Shown: positions 6,221 through 12,972 of the stretch, piece after piece
Layout: the number at the start of each line of letters is the position of its first letter
How positions within the stretch are numbered: the first letter of the stretch is position 1
Source of the DNA: Actinomycetota bacterium
GTDB taxonomy: Bacteria > Actinomycetota > Acidimicrobiia > IMCC26256 > JACDBD01
Assembly (NCBI GenBank): GCA_013695115.1
Contig: JACDBD010000312.1
Span: 1 to 15,727, forward strand
Length of the DNA stretch: 15,727 nt
Reading direction: 5' to 3'
Program-made: the position numbers and the translations under genes
Notes under the pieces: model-generated
The model's database searches: none
Told to the model about the DNA's origin: nothing
The model's input: only the letters and a program-made list of their open reading frames with translations

Positions 6221-8224
6221 CTACGACCGGCAGGGCTGACCCATACAAGGATCGGTGACGGCCCCGTCCTTCTTCAGGAAGTCCGACGCCATCAGCACGG
6301 CCGGGATCGTGCTGACGATGTTGCCGTGGGGATCGGCGCCTTCGGTCGGCGCCTGATTGTCGACCGGCGGGGCGGGGGTGCCGTAGTCCCACACCACCAG
6401 CACGCTGCCGTCGTAGGGGAACTCGGGAACCGCTTCGAGACCGAACAACGGCTCGACGTCGTTCGAGCGTCCCGCCGCCAGCGCGGGCTGGCGCACGAGC
6501 GCGCCGATGGTGCGGGCCAGAACCTCGGTCGACACGTTCGCCACCTGGTGGTCGCCGAACGCCTCGAACAGCAGGACCTTCTTCTTCTTGGGCGTGTCGG
6601 GGTACGGGTCAGCCCGGAGGTGTTGGGCGTAGGCGCTGTTCTCGCCCCGGTCCCACAGCATCTGTATCAACCCGAGGGCGAGCTCGCGCTCGATCAGGTC
6701 GGGGTAGGCCCCGGCGAAGATCGGCTCGAACGGCTCGTACTGGCTGCTGCGGTCGAGGAGCAGCGAGTAGTTGATGCCGGGGACGGCGAGGAACGACCGG
6801 TCCCAGTCGGTCGCCACCGCGCTGGTGGCACCGCCGAGGACCCCGCCCTGGCTGCCGCCGACGAAGAAGATCTGGTTGCGGTCGATGACGCTCGCGCCGC
6901 TCGCATCCTGGAACGCGGGGTCGCTGCCGAGACCGCGCTTCGACTTCAGCAGCCGGCCGAGTACGAGGAAGTTGAGATGGGACTGCTGGAGCCGGTCGGG
7001 CACGGCCCGCCACAAGGTCATCTCCTGGATGGCCTTGCCGAGGAACGGCAGGTCGCTCTCGCTCATCCCGATCCAGTCGGTGCCGCAGAAGCCGGCGTTG
7101 ACGTTGGCGGCGAGCTCCCCGATGTCGAGGGTGGCCTCGGCGGTGCCGAGCAGGCCGTGGCCGAACAGCCCCCAACGGGCGAGGTTGTCGGCGGTCGTCG
7201 CCGTGGGCACGGTGCAGACGAAGTTGGCGGTGATCGTGCCGTTGCGCTCCGGGAGCGGGTCGTCGTCGCCGTCGCCGTTGTTGAGGTTCGAGCCGGGTCC
7301 GCCGTCACCCTCGAGGTAGCTCGGCACCTCGTAGGTCCCGCGCACGATCCGGGCCGCGCCCCCCGGCTCCTCGACCGACTCGACGGTGAAGTCGGGCGCC
7401 TTGCCCTCGAGCGCGTCGAAGGCGTCGTCGCGCATGTGCAGCAACCGGCCCGACAGCGACTCCTCGCTGGCGACGGTGAAGTCCCACGCCAGCCACAGGT
7501 CGTCGCGCCCGATGCCGGCGTCGTCGAGATCGGTGAAGATCTGGCCCATGGCGTCGCGGCGGTCCTCGAGGGCGTCGTTGCCGGTATCGAGGCGGTCGCG
7601 GTAGGCGCGGAACGCGTCCGACGGCGGGATGGGCTCGCCGGCGGTGTCCACGATGCCACCGCGCAGCGCGACGACGTGGCGATGGCCCTCGAGCAGGTTG
7701 ATCGCCGGGCGCACGATGAGCAGGCGCTCCTCGTCGGTGGTGCCGTTGGCGTCGAGCTCGGCCCACAGCGGCACGCGCTCGCCGGTGTCGGTGTCGACGA
7801 TGACCACCGCGGAGTCGGGCTCGAGTGACGCGCCGATGTCGGTGCTCGGGGGCACTCCCGACGCCGCCGGGTCGAGGCCGGGGACGTGGGTGAGGATCAT
7901 CGGGCCGGGGCTGAAGCCGTCGCTACGGTTCCACTCGGCAGGGTCGATGCTCACCCCGTCGACGTTGGTCGGCATCGCCTTCTCGGGGAAGGCAACGCGC
8001 CGGCCGGTGGGCGTGTCGGCGTCTTCGGTGTAGAAGTCACTCGGGAACGGCAGGAGACACTGCGCGGGGTCGAGGGGGTCGCAGGTCTGGGGGCGATCGA
8101 CGTCGACGTCGAGCTCGCCGCGCAACGGAACGGTCGCGCCCGCCGCATCGGCGATCCCGCCGCAGCCGGCAGCGGCAATGGCGAGGGCCAGCACCGGCAC
8201 AACCCGACGACGTGCGCTACGCAT
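6221..8224 (-). CDS. Large secreted alpha/beta hydrolase (esterase/lipase-like) lipoprotein
   Basis: This 667-aa protein is probably an extracytoplasmic esterase or lipase. It begins with an Arg-rich n-region, a hydrophobic stretch and lipobox AAGC (Cys21). The N-terminal third contains CDPLDPAQCLLPFPSDFYT, TPTGRRVAFP and GFSPGPMILTHVPGLD, reminiscent of the bacterial virulence-factor lipase N-terminal region. A Gly/Asp-rich loop (NNGDGDDDPLPE, about 315-326) could bind calcium. The C-terminal alpha/beta hydrolase domain has HGLLG (356-360), the nucleophile elbow VGGSQGG (Ser458), FGDHQV (Asp558) and ADPHGN (His633), a plausible triad. C-terminal DPCMGQPC may be a disulfide loop. The ATG at 8224 lies inside the end of the upstream hydrolase gene, with an 8-base overlap, so the two are probably co-translated. 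The frame opens earlier, but the signal peptide fixes this start. The substrate is unknown. Confidence 0.85.
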   Translation of the reverse strand: MRSARRRVVPVLALAIAAAGCGGIADAAGATVPLRGELDVDVDRPQTCDPLDPAQCLLPFPSDFYTEDADTPTGRRVAFPEKAMPTNVDGVSIDPAEWNRSDGFSPGPMILTHVPGLDPAASGVPPSTDIGASLEPDSAVVIVDTDTGERVPLWAELDANGTTDEERLLIVRPAINLLEGHRHVVALRGGIVDTAGEPIPPSDAFRAYRDRLDTGNDALEDRRDAMGQIFTDLDDAGIGRDDLWLAWDFTVASEESLSGRLLHMRDDAFDALEGKAPDFTVESVEEPGGAARIVRGTYEVPSYLEGDGGPGSNLNNGDGDDDPLPERNGTITANFVCTVPTATTADNLARWGLFGHGLLGTAEATLDIGELAANVNAGFCGTDWIGMSESDLPFLGKAIQEMTLWRAVPDRLQQSHLNFLVLGRLLKSKRGLGSDPAFQDASGASVIDRNQIFFVGGSQGGVLGGATSAVATDWDRSFLAVPGINYSLLLDRSSQYEPFEPIFAGAYPDLIERELALGLIQMLWDRGENSAYAQHLRADPYPDTPKKKKVLLFEAFGDHQVANVSTEVLARTIGALVRQPALAAGRSNDVEPLFGLEAVPEFPYDGSVLVVWDYGTPAPPVDNQAPTEGADPHGNIVSTIPAVLMASDFLKKDGAVTDPCMGQPCRS

Positions 8225-9179
8225 GAGTGCTGTCCTCCCAGAGCCGAGCAAGACTGGCGAGCATACGGTCGGAGGCGGCGAACCCGCCCATGTGGCTCTC
8301 GCCGTGGCGGGTGCGCAGCTCGCAGTTGGGCAGGAGCTTGGTGGCGCGCCGGGCCTGGTCGAGCCCCACGAACGGGTCGGCGTCACCGTGCCACCACCGC
8401 ACCGGCACCCGCACGCCGGCGAGGCGGAATCCCCACGGCCGCCCGACCAGCACCATGTCGTTGACGAACGCCTGGAACTGGCCCTTCGCGCCATTGGTGA
8501 GGTCGTCGATGAACATCTCCTCCATCGCCGGGTCCTGGAACACCTTGGTGTCGCCGGACGGCATCACCCGGGCGAACGCCCGGTAGGCCGGATGCGCAAC
8601 CGGTTGCGCCCCCCGCACGACCTCCCAGAGCCCACGGCCGAGCGGGCGGCGCAGGGCGGTGAGCACGCGGTTGAACGGACGGGCGAGCGCGACGACGCCG
8701 CCGGCGGCGGCTTCCTCACCGCAGGTGGGCACGAGGCCGCCGAGGATCCCGATGGCCACGACCCGGTCGGGGAGCTCGTGGCCGGTGGCGAGAGCGTACG
8801 GGCCGCCGCCCGACAGGCCGACGACGAGGAATCGCTCGCGGTCGAAGTGGTCGACGACGACGGCGACGTCGTCGGCCCAGTCGCGCACCTCCTTGTAGAA
8901 GTGGTCGGTCGAGAGACCGATGCCGGGGCGCTCGACGCAGACGATGCGCAGCCCGCGCTTGTCGGCGGCGTGGCGCGCCACCGGCGGGACCTGGCGGCGG
9001 GCGCCGGGCGAGCCGTGGAACCACAGCACCAGCGGGCCGTCAGCCACGCCGAACTCGGCGTAGCCGAGCTCGCGCCCGTCGGGCAGCGGCACTGTGCCCT
9101 CGGCGCGGGATGCCGGAGTCTCGGGGACGATGGGCGCACCCAGCCGCTGTTGGCGGCGCTTCGTCTCCTCTCGGTCCAT
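8217..9179 (-). CDS. Alpha/beta hydrolase
   Basis: This is a 320-aa cytoplasmic alpha/beta hydrolase. Motifs appear in order: oxyanion HG in LWFHGSPGA (about 52-60), ERPGIGLS (83-90), the nucleophile elbow GLSGGG (Ser123), an acid in WWHGDADPF (Asp266 or Asp268), and GESHMGG with His296. This is the arrangement of hydrolases in the haloalkane dehalogenase, epoxide hydrolase and esterase groups. A helical cap lies between about 150 and 250. The substrate cannot be assigned. ATG at 9179 is chosen because GGAGGG sits five bases upstream; the frame continues to 9248 without homology. It overlaps the esterase lipoprotein gene by eight bases, suggesting one operon in which an exported esterase and a cytoplasmic hydrolase act in sequence (inference). 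It is divergent from the 66-aa gene. Confidence 0.88.
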   Translation of the reverse strand: MDREETKRRQQRLGAPIVPETPASRAEGTVPLPDGRELGYAEFGVADGPLVLWFHGSPGARRQVPPVARHAADKRGLRIVCVERPGIGLSTDHFYKEVRDWADDVAVVVDHFDRERFLVVGLSGGGPYALATGHELPDRVVAIGILGGLVPTCGEEAAAGGVVALARPFNRVLTALRRPLGRGLWEVVRGAQPVAHPAYRAFARVMPSGDTKVFQDPAMEEMFIDDLTNGAKGQFQAFVNDMVLVGRPWGFRLAGVRVPVRWWHGDADPFVGLDQARRATKLLPNCELRTRHGESHMGGFAASDRMLASLARLWEDSTHA

Positions 9180-9196
9180 CGTCACCCTCCGGCGCT

Positions 9197-9227
9197 TTGG
9201 CCGTCGTGATCCACGCTCCCCTACGGT
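9197..9227 (+). promoter_or_regulatory. Possible promoter of the 66-aa gene
   Basis: TTGGCC (9197-9202) and TACGGT (9222-9227) are spaced by 19 bases, slightly long. A start near 9234 would give a leader of about 33 bases containing the strong GGGGAGG ribosome site. The 87-bp region is shared with the divergent hydrolase gene. Confidence 0.35.
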
Positions 9228-9266
9228 GCGAACCGAGGGCAAACGCACGACGACGGGGAGGCATCC

Positions 9267-9467
9267 ATGGCCCTGGCCACCGCCACCGGGCAGGACGCGA
9301 ACCTCGACCCCGAGCTGGCCGAGCAGCTCCTCGCCGGGGCGAAAGCGGCGATCCCCGACGCGTTCCGCGGCCCCGACGCCGCCGCTCCGTTCGGGCCCGA
9401 GGTGAAGGTGCCGGACTCGGCGCCGGCGGCCGAGTGGCTGGCGGCGTTCCTCGGCCGGAAGCCCTAG
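9267..9467 (+). CDS. Small protein of unknown function (66 aa)
   Basis: The family is not recognised. The 66-aa product is Ala- and Pro-rich, with one probable helix (DPELAEQLLAGAKAAIPDAF, about 14-33), a Pro/Gly-rich middle and a short C-terminal helix (AAEWLAAFLGRKP). There is no signal peptide, membrane helix or cysteine. The start is secure because GGGGAGG lies five bases before the ATG. Third codon positions are almost all G or C. It is divergent from the hydrolase operon and ends about 116 bp before the MEDS-kinase gene. It is probably not co-transcribed with that gene, which has its own promoter. Confidence 0.75.
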   Translation: MALATATGQDANLDPELAEQLLAGAKAAIPDAFRGPDAAAPFGPEVKVPDSAPAAEWLAAFLGRKP

Positions 9468-9523
9468 CTCGGCCGCGTACCAGCCGCCGGCGACAGACTC
9501 CGCGAGATTGCAATAAATGCCGC

Positions 9524-9549
9524 GTTTCTCCTGTTCTGGTCACGGGTAG
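9524..9549 (+). promoter_or_regulatory. Sigma-B/sigma-F-type promoter upstream of the kinase gene
   Basis: GTTT (9524-9527), 16 bases, then GGGTAG (9544-9549). The actinobacterial sigma-B/sigma-F consensus is GTTT-N14-16-GGGTAT, so only the last base of the -10 differs. A start near 9556 would give a leader of about 28 bases. The match precedes a gene whose product belongs to the regulatory circuit of such sigma factors. Confidence 0.6.
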
Positions 9550-9583
9550 CATCTTGGGGTCTTTCCGCGGCGATAGGCGCGCG

Positions 9584-10558
9584 ATGGGTCTGACCACAAC
9601 GACTGATCGAGACCACGCGTTCAGTCACGAGGCACTGCTGTACTCGGGCGAGGCCGACTTCCTCGCGGGCACGCTGCCGTTCCTGCGCCAAGGCGTCGCG
9701 GCGGGCGAACCCATGCTGGTCGTGGTGAGCGCCGAGAAGATCCGGGCACTGCGCGCCGAGCTGGCCGGCGACTGCGACGCCGTCAACTTCGCCGACATGA
9801 GCGAGGTCGGCGACAACCCGGCCCGGATCATCCCGGCCTGGCAGGACTTCCTCGCCGACCACGGCGGCGGCACCCGGCCGGTGCGAGGCATCGGCGAACC
9901 CATCTGGGCGGGCCGGACCCCCGACGAGCTGGTCGAGTGCCAGCACCACGAGACTCTGCTCAACGTGGCCTTCGCCGACTCCGGCGCCTGGCGGTTGCTC
10001 TGCCCGTACGACGCCGACGCCCTGCCGGCGGCCGTGATCGAGGAGGCGCACCGCAGCCACGCCATCATCCAGGAGGACGGGTCCGAGCAGGCGAGCGAGA
10101 TCTCTCGCGACCTCGACCAGATGGCCGCGCCCTTCGACGTGCCCCTGCCCGAGCCGCCCGAGGGGGCGCACGAATTCGCCTTCGACCGCTGGAGCCTGAG
10201 CAAGTTGCGAGCATCCGTGGCCTCGGAGGCAGCGGGCGCAGGGTTCGGCGCCGCCCAGGTCGACGGCGTCGTGCTCGCGGTGCACGAGGTCGCGGCCAAC
10301 AGCGTGCGCCACGGCGGTGGCCGCGGCTTCCTCTTGGTGTGGCGCGACCGAGACGCGCTGATCTGCGACGTCCGCGACGACGGACACATCAACCAGCCGC
10401 TCGTCGGCCGGGTGCGCCCGGCCCTCGACGCTTTGGGAAGCCGCGGCCTCTGGATGGTCAACCAGCTCTGTGACCTCGTGCAGATCCGGTCGTTTCCGAC
10501 CGGCAACGTCGTGCGCCTGCACATCCGGCCGACCGCCGACGTCGCGTCGTCGGCCTAG
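9584..10558 (+). CDS. MEDS domain - HATPase anti-sigma-type serine kinase
   Basis: This is a 324-aa cytoplasmic regulator. Residues about 10-165 form a MEDS (DcmR-like sensory) domain, recognisable from HEALLYSGEADFLAGTLPFL, GEPMLVVVSAEKI, GEPIWAGRTPDEL and RLLCPYD. Residues about 195-315 form a GHKL ATPase of the RsbW/SpoIIAB type (HATPase_c_2). The N-box is HEVAANSVRHG (Glu235, Asn239), the G1 box is VRDDGHI, and GSRGLWMVNQL is the G2-like segment. Such proteins phosphorylate a STAS anti-anti-sigma partner and bind a sigma factor. The MEDS domain would supply a signal whose ligand is unknown. The STAS gene lies convergently next door and is the obvious partner. ATG at 9584 begins just before the MEDS homology; the ribosome site is weak (AGGCG). 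A sigma-B/F-like promoter precedes it, which suggests feedback by the sigma factor it controls. No sigma gene is in the window. Confidence 0.88.
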   Translation: MGLTTTTDRDHAFSHEALLYSGEADFLAGTLPFLRQGVAAGEPMLVVVSAEKIRALRAELAGDCDAVNFADMSEVGDNPARIIPAWQDFLADHGGGTRPVRGIGEPIWAGRTPDELVECQHHETLLNVAFADSGAWRLLCPYDADALPAAVIEEAHRSHAIIQEDGSEQASEISRDLDQMAAPFDVPLPEPPEGAHEFAFDRWSLSKLRASVASEAAGAGFGAAQVDGVVLAVHEVAANSVRHGGGRGFLLVWRDRDALICDVRDDGHINQPLVGRVRPALDALGSRGLWMVNQLCDLVQIRSFPTGNVVRLHIRPTADVASSA

Positions 10559-10581
10559 CCCCGAGGTGCGGCGACGCTAGG
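10554..10581. terminator. Inverted repeat spanning both convergent stop codons
   Basis: CCTAGC (10554-10559) and GCTAGG (10576-10581) are exact reverse complements. Each includes the TAG stop of one convergent gene. An inner CCG/CGG pair (10561-10563, 10569-10571) could extend the fold. It may be a weak bidirectional terminator. No T tract is present. Confidence 0.4.
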
Positions 10582-10921
10582 AGTGGCCGTCCCCTTGCGC
10601 GGGTCTGATGGTGAACAGCTCGAGCAGGCCCGCGATCTCGAAGACCCGGAGACACGCGGGTGGAAGGGCAGTCAGCTCGAGGCCGACGCCGGCGGTGTCG
10701 GCGCGGCGCTTCCCGCGCACCAGGACGTTGCAGCCGGACGAGTCGAGGAACGTGACCTCGGCCAGGTCGACCACGAGGACGTCGGGCCGGCGGGCGACCG
10801 CCTCCTCGATCTCGACGTCGAGCTTCGGCGCCGTCAGCATGTCGATCTCGCCGCGAACGACGAGGGTCAACTCGCCATCGTCGCCGCCGGGCTTCGTCGA
10901 CGGGAGGAAATCCTGCGTCAT
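10577..10921 (-). CDS. STAS domain anti-sigma factor antagonist
   Basis: This 114-aa single-domain STAS protein is of the SpoIIAA/RsbV type. Visible elements are ELTLVVRGEIDMLTAPKL (about 17-34), VLVVDLAEVTFLDSSGCNVLV (about 48-68) with the DSSG phosphorylation motif (Ser61/Ser62), and the C-terminal LRVFEIAGLLELFTI helix-strand. In this family the unphosphorylated form binds the kinase and releases the sigma factor, and the kinase phosphorylates the DSSG Ser to turn it off. The convergent MEDS-HATPase gene, 18 bases away stop to stop, is the likely partner. I chose ATG at 10921, with GAGGAAGAGG a few bases upstream; a GTG directly before it is an alternative. No sigma-B/F-like promoter is visible upstream, unlike its partner. 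Confidence 0.9.
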   Translation of the reverse strand: MTQDFLPSTKPGGDDGELTLVVRGEIDMLTAPKLDVEIEEAVARRPDVLVVDLAEVTFLDSSGCNVLVRGKRRADTAGVGLELTALPPACLRVFEIAGLLELFTIRPAQGDGHS

Positions 10922-11025
10922 CACGGCCTCTTCCTCGTGTCCACGAACAGAAGAGGCGAATGCCCGGAGTGCGGCCCTGGCGGGGCCGCCCGTGCGAAGG
11001 CGTCACTCCTGACCCGAACGCTACT

Positions 11026-11520
11026 TCACGCCTCGAGCTCGCTCCGACCGTCGGTGCCCCACCAACTCGCGGTCAGGCGCAGGCTGGGGACGTCACCCCG
11101 GCGAAATGTCTCCTCGAAGGTGCGCTTGTACCCGGTGGCCGCGATCTTCCAGTCGCCGCCGTCCTTCACGTACTCGTCGGTGTAGAAGGCGGCGCCCCGG
11201 AGGCCGAAGTCGGAGTCGACGAGGATGACGGTGTCCTCGAGCGCCCAGGTGCCGGCCGCGGTCGTCTCGCTGGTGAGATCGATCTCGGGGTGGTGCACGC
11301 GGTGGCTGCTGAGAAAGTTCTCGGAGGCCATCGCGTTCCGGAGCCACTCGATGATGGCGTCGCGCCCCTCCACGCGGTAGTGGCCGCCGCTGTAGGCGAC
11401 CGCCGCGTCCTCGGTGAAGCACGTGGCGAGCTCGTCCCAGAGCTTCTGGTCGATGCAGCGCATGTACCGGTACTTCAGGCGCTTGATCGCCTCGATCTCG
11501 ACCAGGTCTTCGGGTGTCAT
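11026..11520 (-). CDS. SnoaL-like domain protein (SnoaL_4 / NTF2 superfamily)
   Basis: This is a 164-aa SnoaL_4-type protein. The hallmark N-terminal helix is IEAIKRLKYRYMRCIDQKLWDELATCFTEDAAV, followed by YRVEGRDAIIEWLRNAM, then HRVHHPEIDL and WALEDTVILVD, and C-terminal YTDEYVKDGGDWKIAATGYKRTFEE. The family includes small dehydratases and isomerases (for example bile-acid 7-alpha-dehydratase relatives) and many proteins of unknown substrate. Two starts are possible. ATG at 11529 overlaps the PQQ-protein stop as ATGA, but the GGAGG site is only one base away from it. ATG at 11520 has GGAGG ten bases upstream and is preferred. In either case translation is coupled to the upstream gene. Its pairing with an exported beta-propeller suggests a shared catabolic role, which is inference. 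Confidence 0.83.
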   Translation of the reverse strand: MTPEDLVEIEAIKRLKYRYMRCIDQKLWDELATCFTEDAAVAYSGGHYRVEGRDAIIEWLRNAMASENFLSSHRVHHPEIDLTSETTAAGTWALEDTVILVDSDFGLRGAAFYTDEYVKDGGDWKIAATGYKRTFEETFRRGDVPSLRLTASWWGTDGRSELEA

Positions 11521-11525
11521 CGCGG

Positions 11526-12932
11526 TCATGCCTCCAGCGCGTAGACGGTCTGGCCCGACTTGGTCGGCGGGAAGTAGCCGAGCCCGCTGCCGAAGTACAC
11601 GCTGTCGCCGGCGACGACCGGCGCGCTCGAGATGGTGCCGACGGTCTCGAGTCGGAACAGCTCCTCGCCGGTCTTGGTGTCGAATGCTCGAAGCTCCCGG
11701 TCGACGGCTACGAAGCCCACGCCGTCGGCCAGCGTGATCGGCGCCCACACGTAGTTGTCGAGTGGTTGCTGCCACTCGATCTCGCCGGTGGCAGGATTGA
11801 GCGCCATGAGCACCGACGTGCCGACCTCGCCGGTCCGGGGCCGGTCGTCGGCCGGTCCGGGCCCGGGCGGGCCATAGTTGCCGGCGACGATGATGCGCGT
11901 GCCGTCGTAGGCGCCGTTGTTGAACACGCCGCCGATCAGCGCGCTGCCGTCGCTGACCTGGCGCTGCCAGACGATCTCGCCGGTCTCGCGGTCGAGCACC
12001 CAGAACACGCCCGACTTCTGGCCGGCGCCGACGAGCTTGCGCCGCTCGCCGCCGATCTCGGCCTCGAACAGGATGGGGTTGGTGCCGAAGTCGGAGTCCT
12101 GCGAGCGCGCCGTCGGGACGGTGAAGACGTCACCCTCGGTGACCTGGCGGATCCAGCGAGGCTCGCCGGTCGCGAGGTCGAGGGCGATGATCGAGTCGGA
12201 CGTGGGGCCGGCTTCCTCGGTGTAGTTGTTGCCGGTGGTCGCGAACACAATGCCGGCGTCGACATCGACCGAGACCGTCGACCACACGCTCACGCCGTTG
12301 TAGGGCGGCTCAGCGGTGCGGTAGCGCCACAGCTCCTCGCCGGTCTTGCGGTCGAAGGCGGCGACGCCACCCCGGTATGTGGCATTGGCCTCGGCCGCGA
12401 CCTCCTCGATCGACGACAGCCCGACGATCACCGCGTCCTTGGTGACCACCGGCGACGAGAACCCGGACGCGAACTCCTGGTCGTCGGCGGGCACGCTCCA
12501 GACGTCCTCGCCGGTCTCGGCGTCGACCGCCCACAGGGTCGGGTCGCCACCGAGCGCGAAGACGACACCACCGGCAATCGTCGGCGACGACGAGCCGCCG
12601 ATGTCGTCGCGCTTCCAGACCTCGGTGCCACTATCGGAATCGAGGGCGACGAGCGCGTCGCGGGAGAGCACGTACACGCGGTCGCCGGCGACCGCGGGCG
12701 CGCCGTTGACCGACTGAGGCGCCTCGTACTCCCAGGCGGTCTCCAGGGCGGCGGCGCGCTTGGGCGTGAGCGACGAGTCCCGGTTGTGGAACGTGGAGGC
12801 GAGGTCGTAGCCGAGCTGGCGCCAGCGGTTCCCCTTCTCCTTGCCGCCGCCCTCGCCCGCAGCCGCGATCCCGGCGCCGGCCGTCGCAACGAGCGCGACG
12901 AGGACGGTGGCCACACCGCGCTTCACACCCAT
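11526..12932 (-). CDS. Secreted PQQ-type beta-propeller protein (PVA dehydrogenase-like)
   Basis: This is a 468-aa exported protein. The Sec signal peptide has no lipobox (cleavage probably near GIAAAGEG, about 21-27). The body carries seven ALDxxTGExxW-type blade motifs, starting near residues 96, 135, 192, 250, 312, 377 and 416, with a closing strand VYALEA at the C-terminus. These are PQQ-enzyme/BamB-like repeats. ATTGNNYTEEAGPTSDSIIALDLATG, SQDSDFGTNPILF and LVGAGQKSGVFWVLD resemble polyvinyl-alcohol-dehydrogenase-like quinoproteins. I see no CXXCH heme motif, so any electron acceptor would be separate. The PQQ-binding residues are not verified, so a non-enzymatic propeller remains possible. 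ATG at 12932 has AAGGGGGG upstream. It is divergent from the P450 gene (40 bp) and coupled to the SnoaL-like gene. Confidence 0.83.
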   Translation of the reverse strand: MGVKRGVATVLVALVATAGAGIAAAGEGGGKEKGNRWRQLGYDLASTFHNRDSSLTPKRAAALETAWEYEAPQSVNGAPAVAGDRVYVLSRDALVALDSDSGTEVWKRDDIGGSSSPTIAGGVVFALGGDPTLWAVDAETGEDVWSVPADDQEFASGFSSPVVTKDAVIVGLSSIEEVAAEANATYRGGVAAFDRKTGEELWRYRTAEPPYNGVSVWSTVSVDVDAGIVFATTGNNYTEEAGPTSDSIIALDLATGEPRWIRQVTEGDVFTVPTARSQDSDFGTNPILFEAEIGGERRKLVGAGQKSGVFWVLDRETGEIVWQRQVSDGSALIGGVFNNGAYDGTRIIVAGNYGPPGPGPADDRPRTGEVGTSVLMALNPATGEIEWQQPLDNYVWAPITLADGVGFVAVDRELRAFDTKTGEELFRLETVGTISSAPVVAGDSVYFGSGLGYFPPTKSGQTVYALEA

Positions 12933-12960
12933 CCCGTCCCCCCTTCAGGCGCCGTCACGC

Positions 12961-12966
12961 TACCGT
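12961..12966 (+). promoter_or_regulatory. Putative -10 box (TACCGT) of the P450 gene
   Basis: TACCGT is followed by exactly six bases and the ATG at 12973, the leaderless arrangement. No Shine-Dalgarno site and no clear -35 box are visible in the 40-bp divergent region, where the ribosome site of the PQQ-type gene also lies. Confidence 0.45.
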
Positions 12967-12972
12967 CCGGCC

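Noticed and set aside
6326..7828. 500-aa plus-strand open frame
   Set aside because: Lies entirely opposite the esterase lipoprotein, whose catalytic motifs and signal peptide are clear. GC-rich antisense frames stay open by chance.
8178..9209. 343-aa plus-strand open frame
   Set aside because: Mirror of the alpha/beta hydrolase, which has a full set of catalytic motifs and a strong ribosome site.
9464..10522. 352-aa minus-strand open frame
   Set aside because: Opposite the MEDS-HATPase gene; no domain of its own.
11650..12365. Near-identical stretches of about 25-30 bp (for example near 11659 and 12332)
   Set aside because: They encode the TGEELxR blade motif of the propeller protein, so they are coding repeats and not a separate DNA element.
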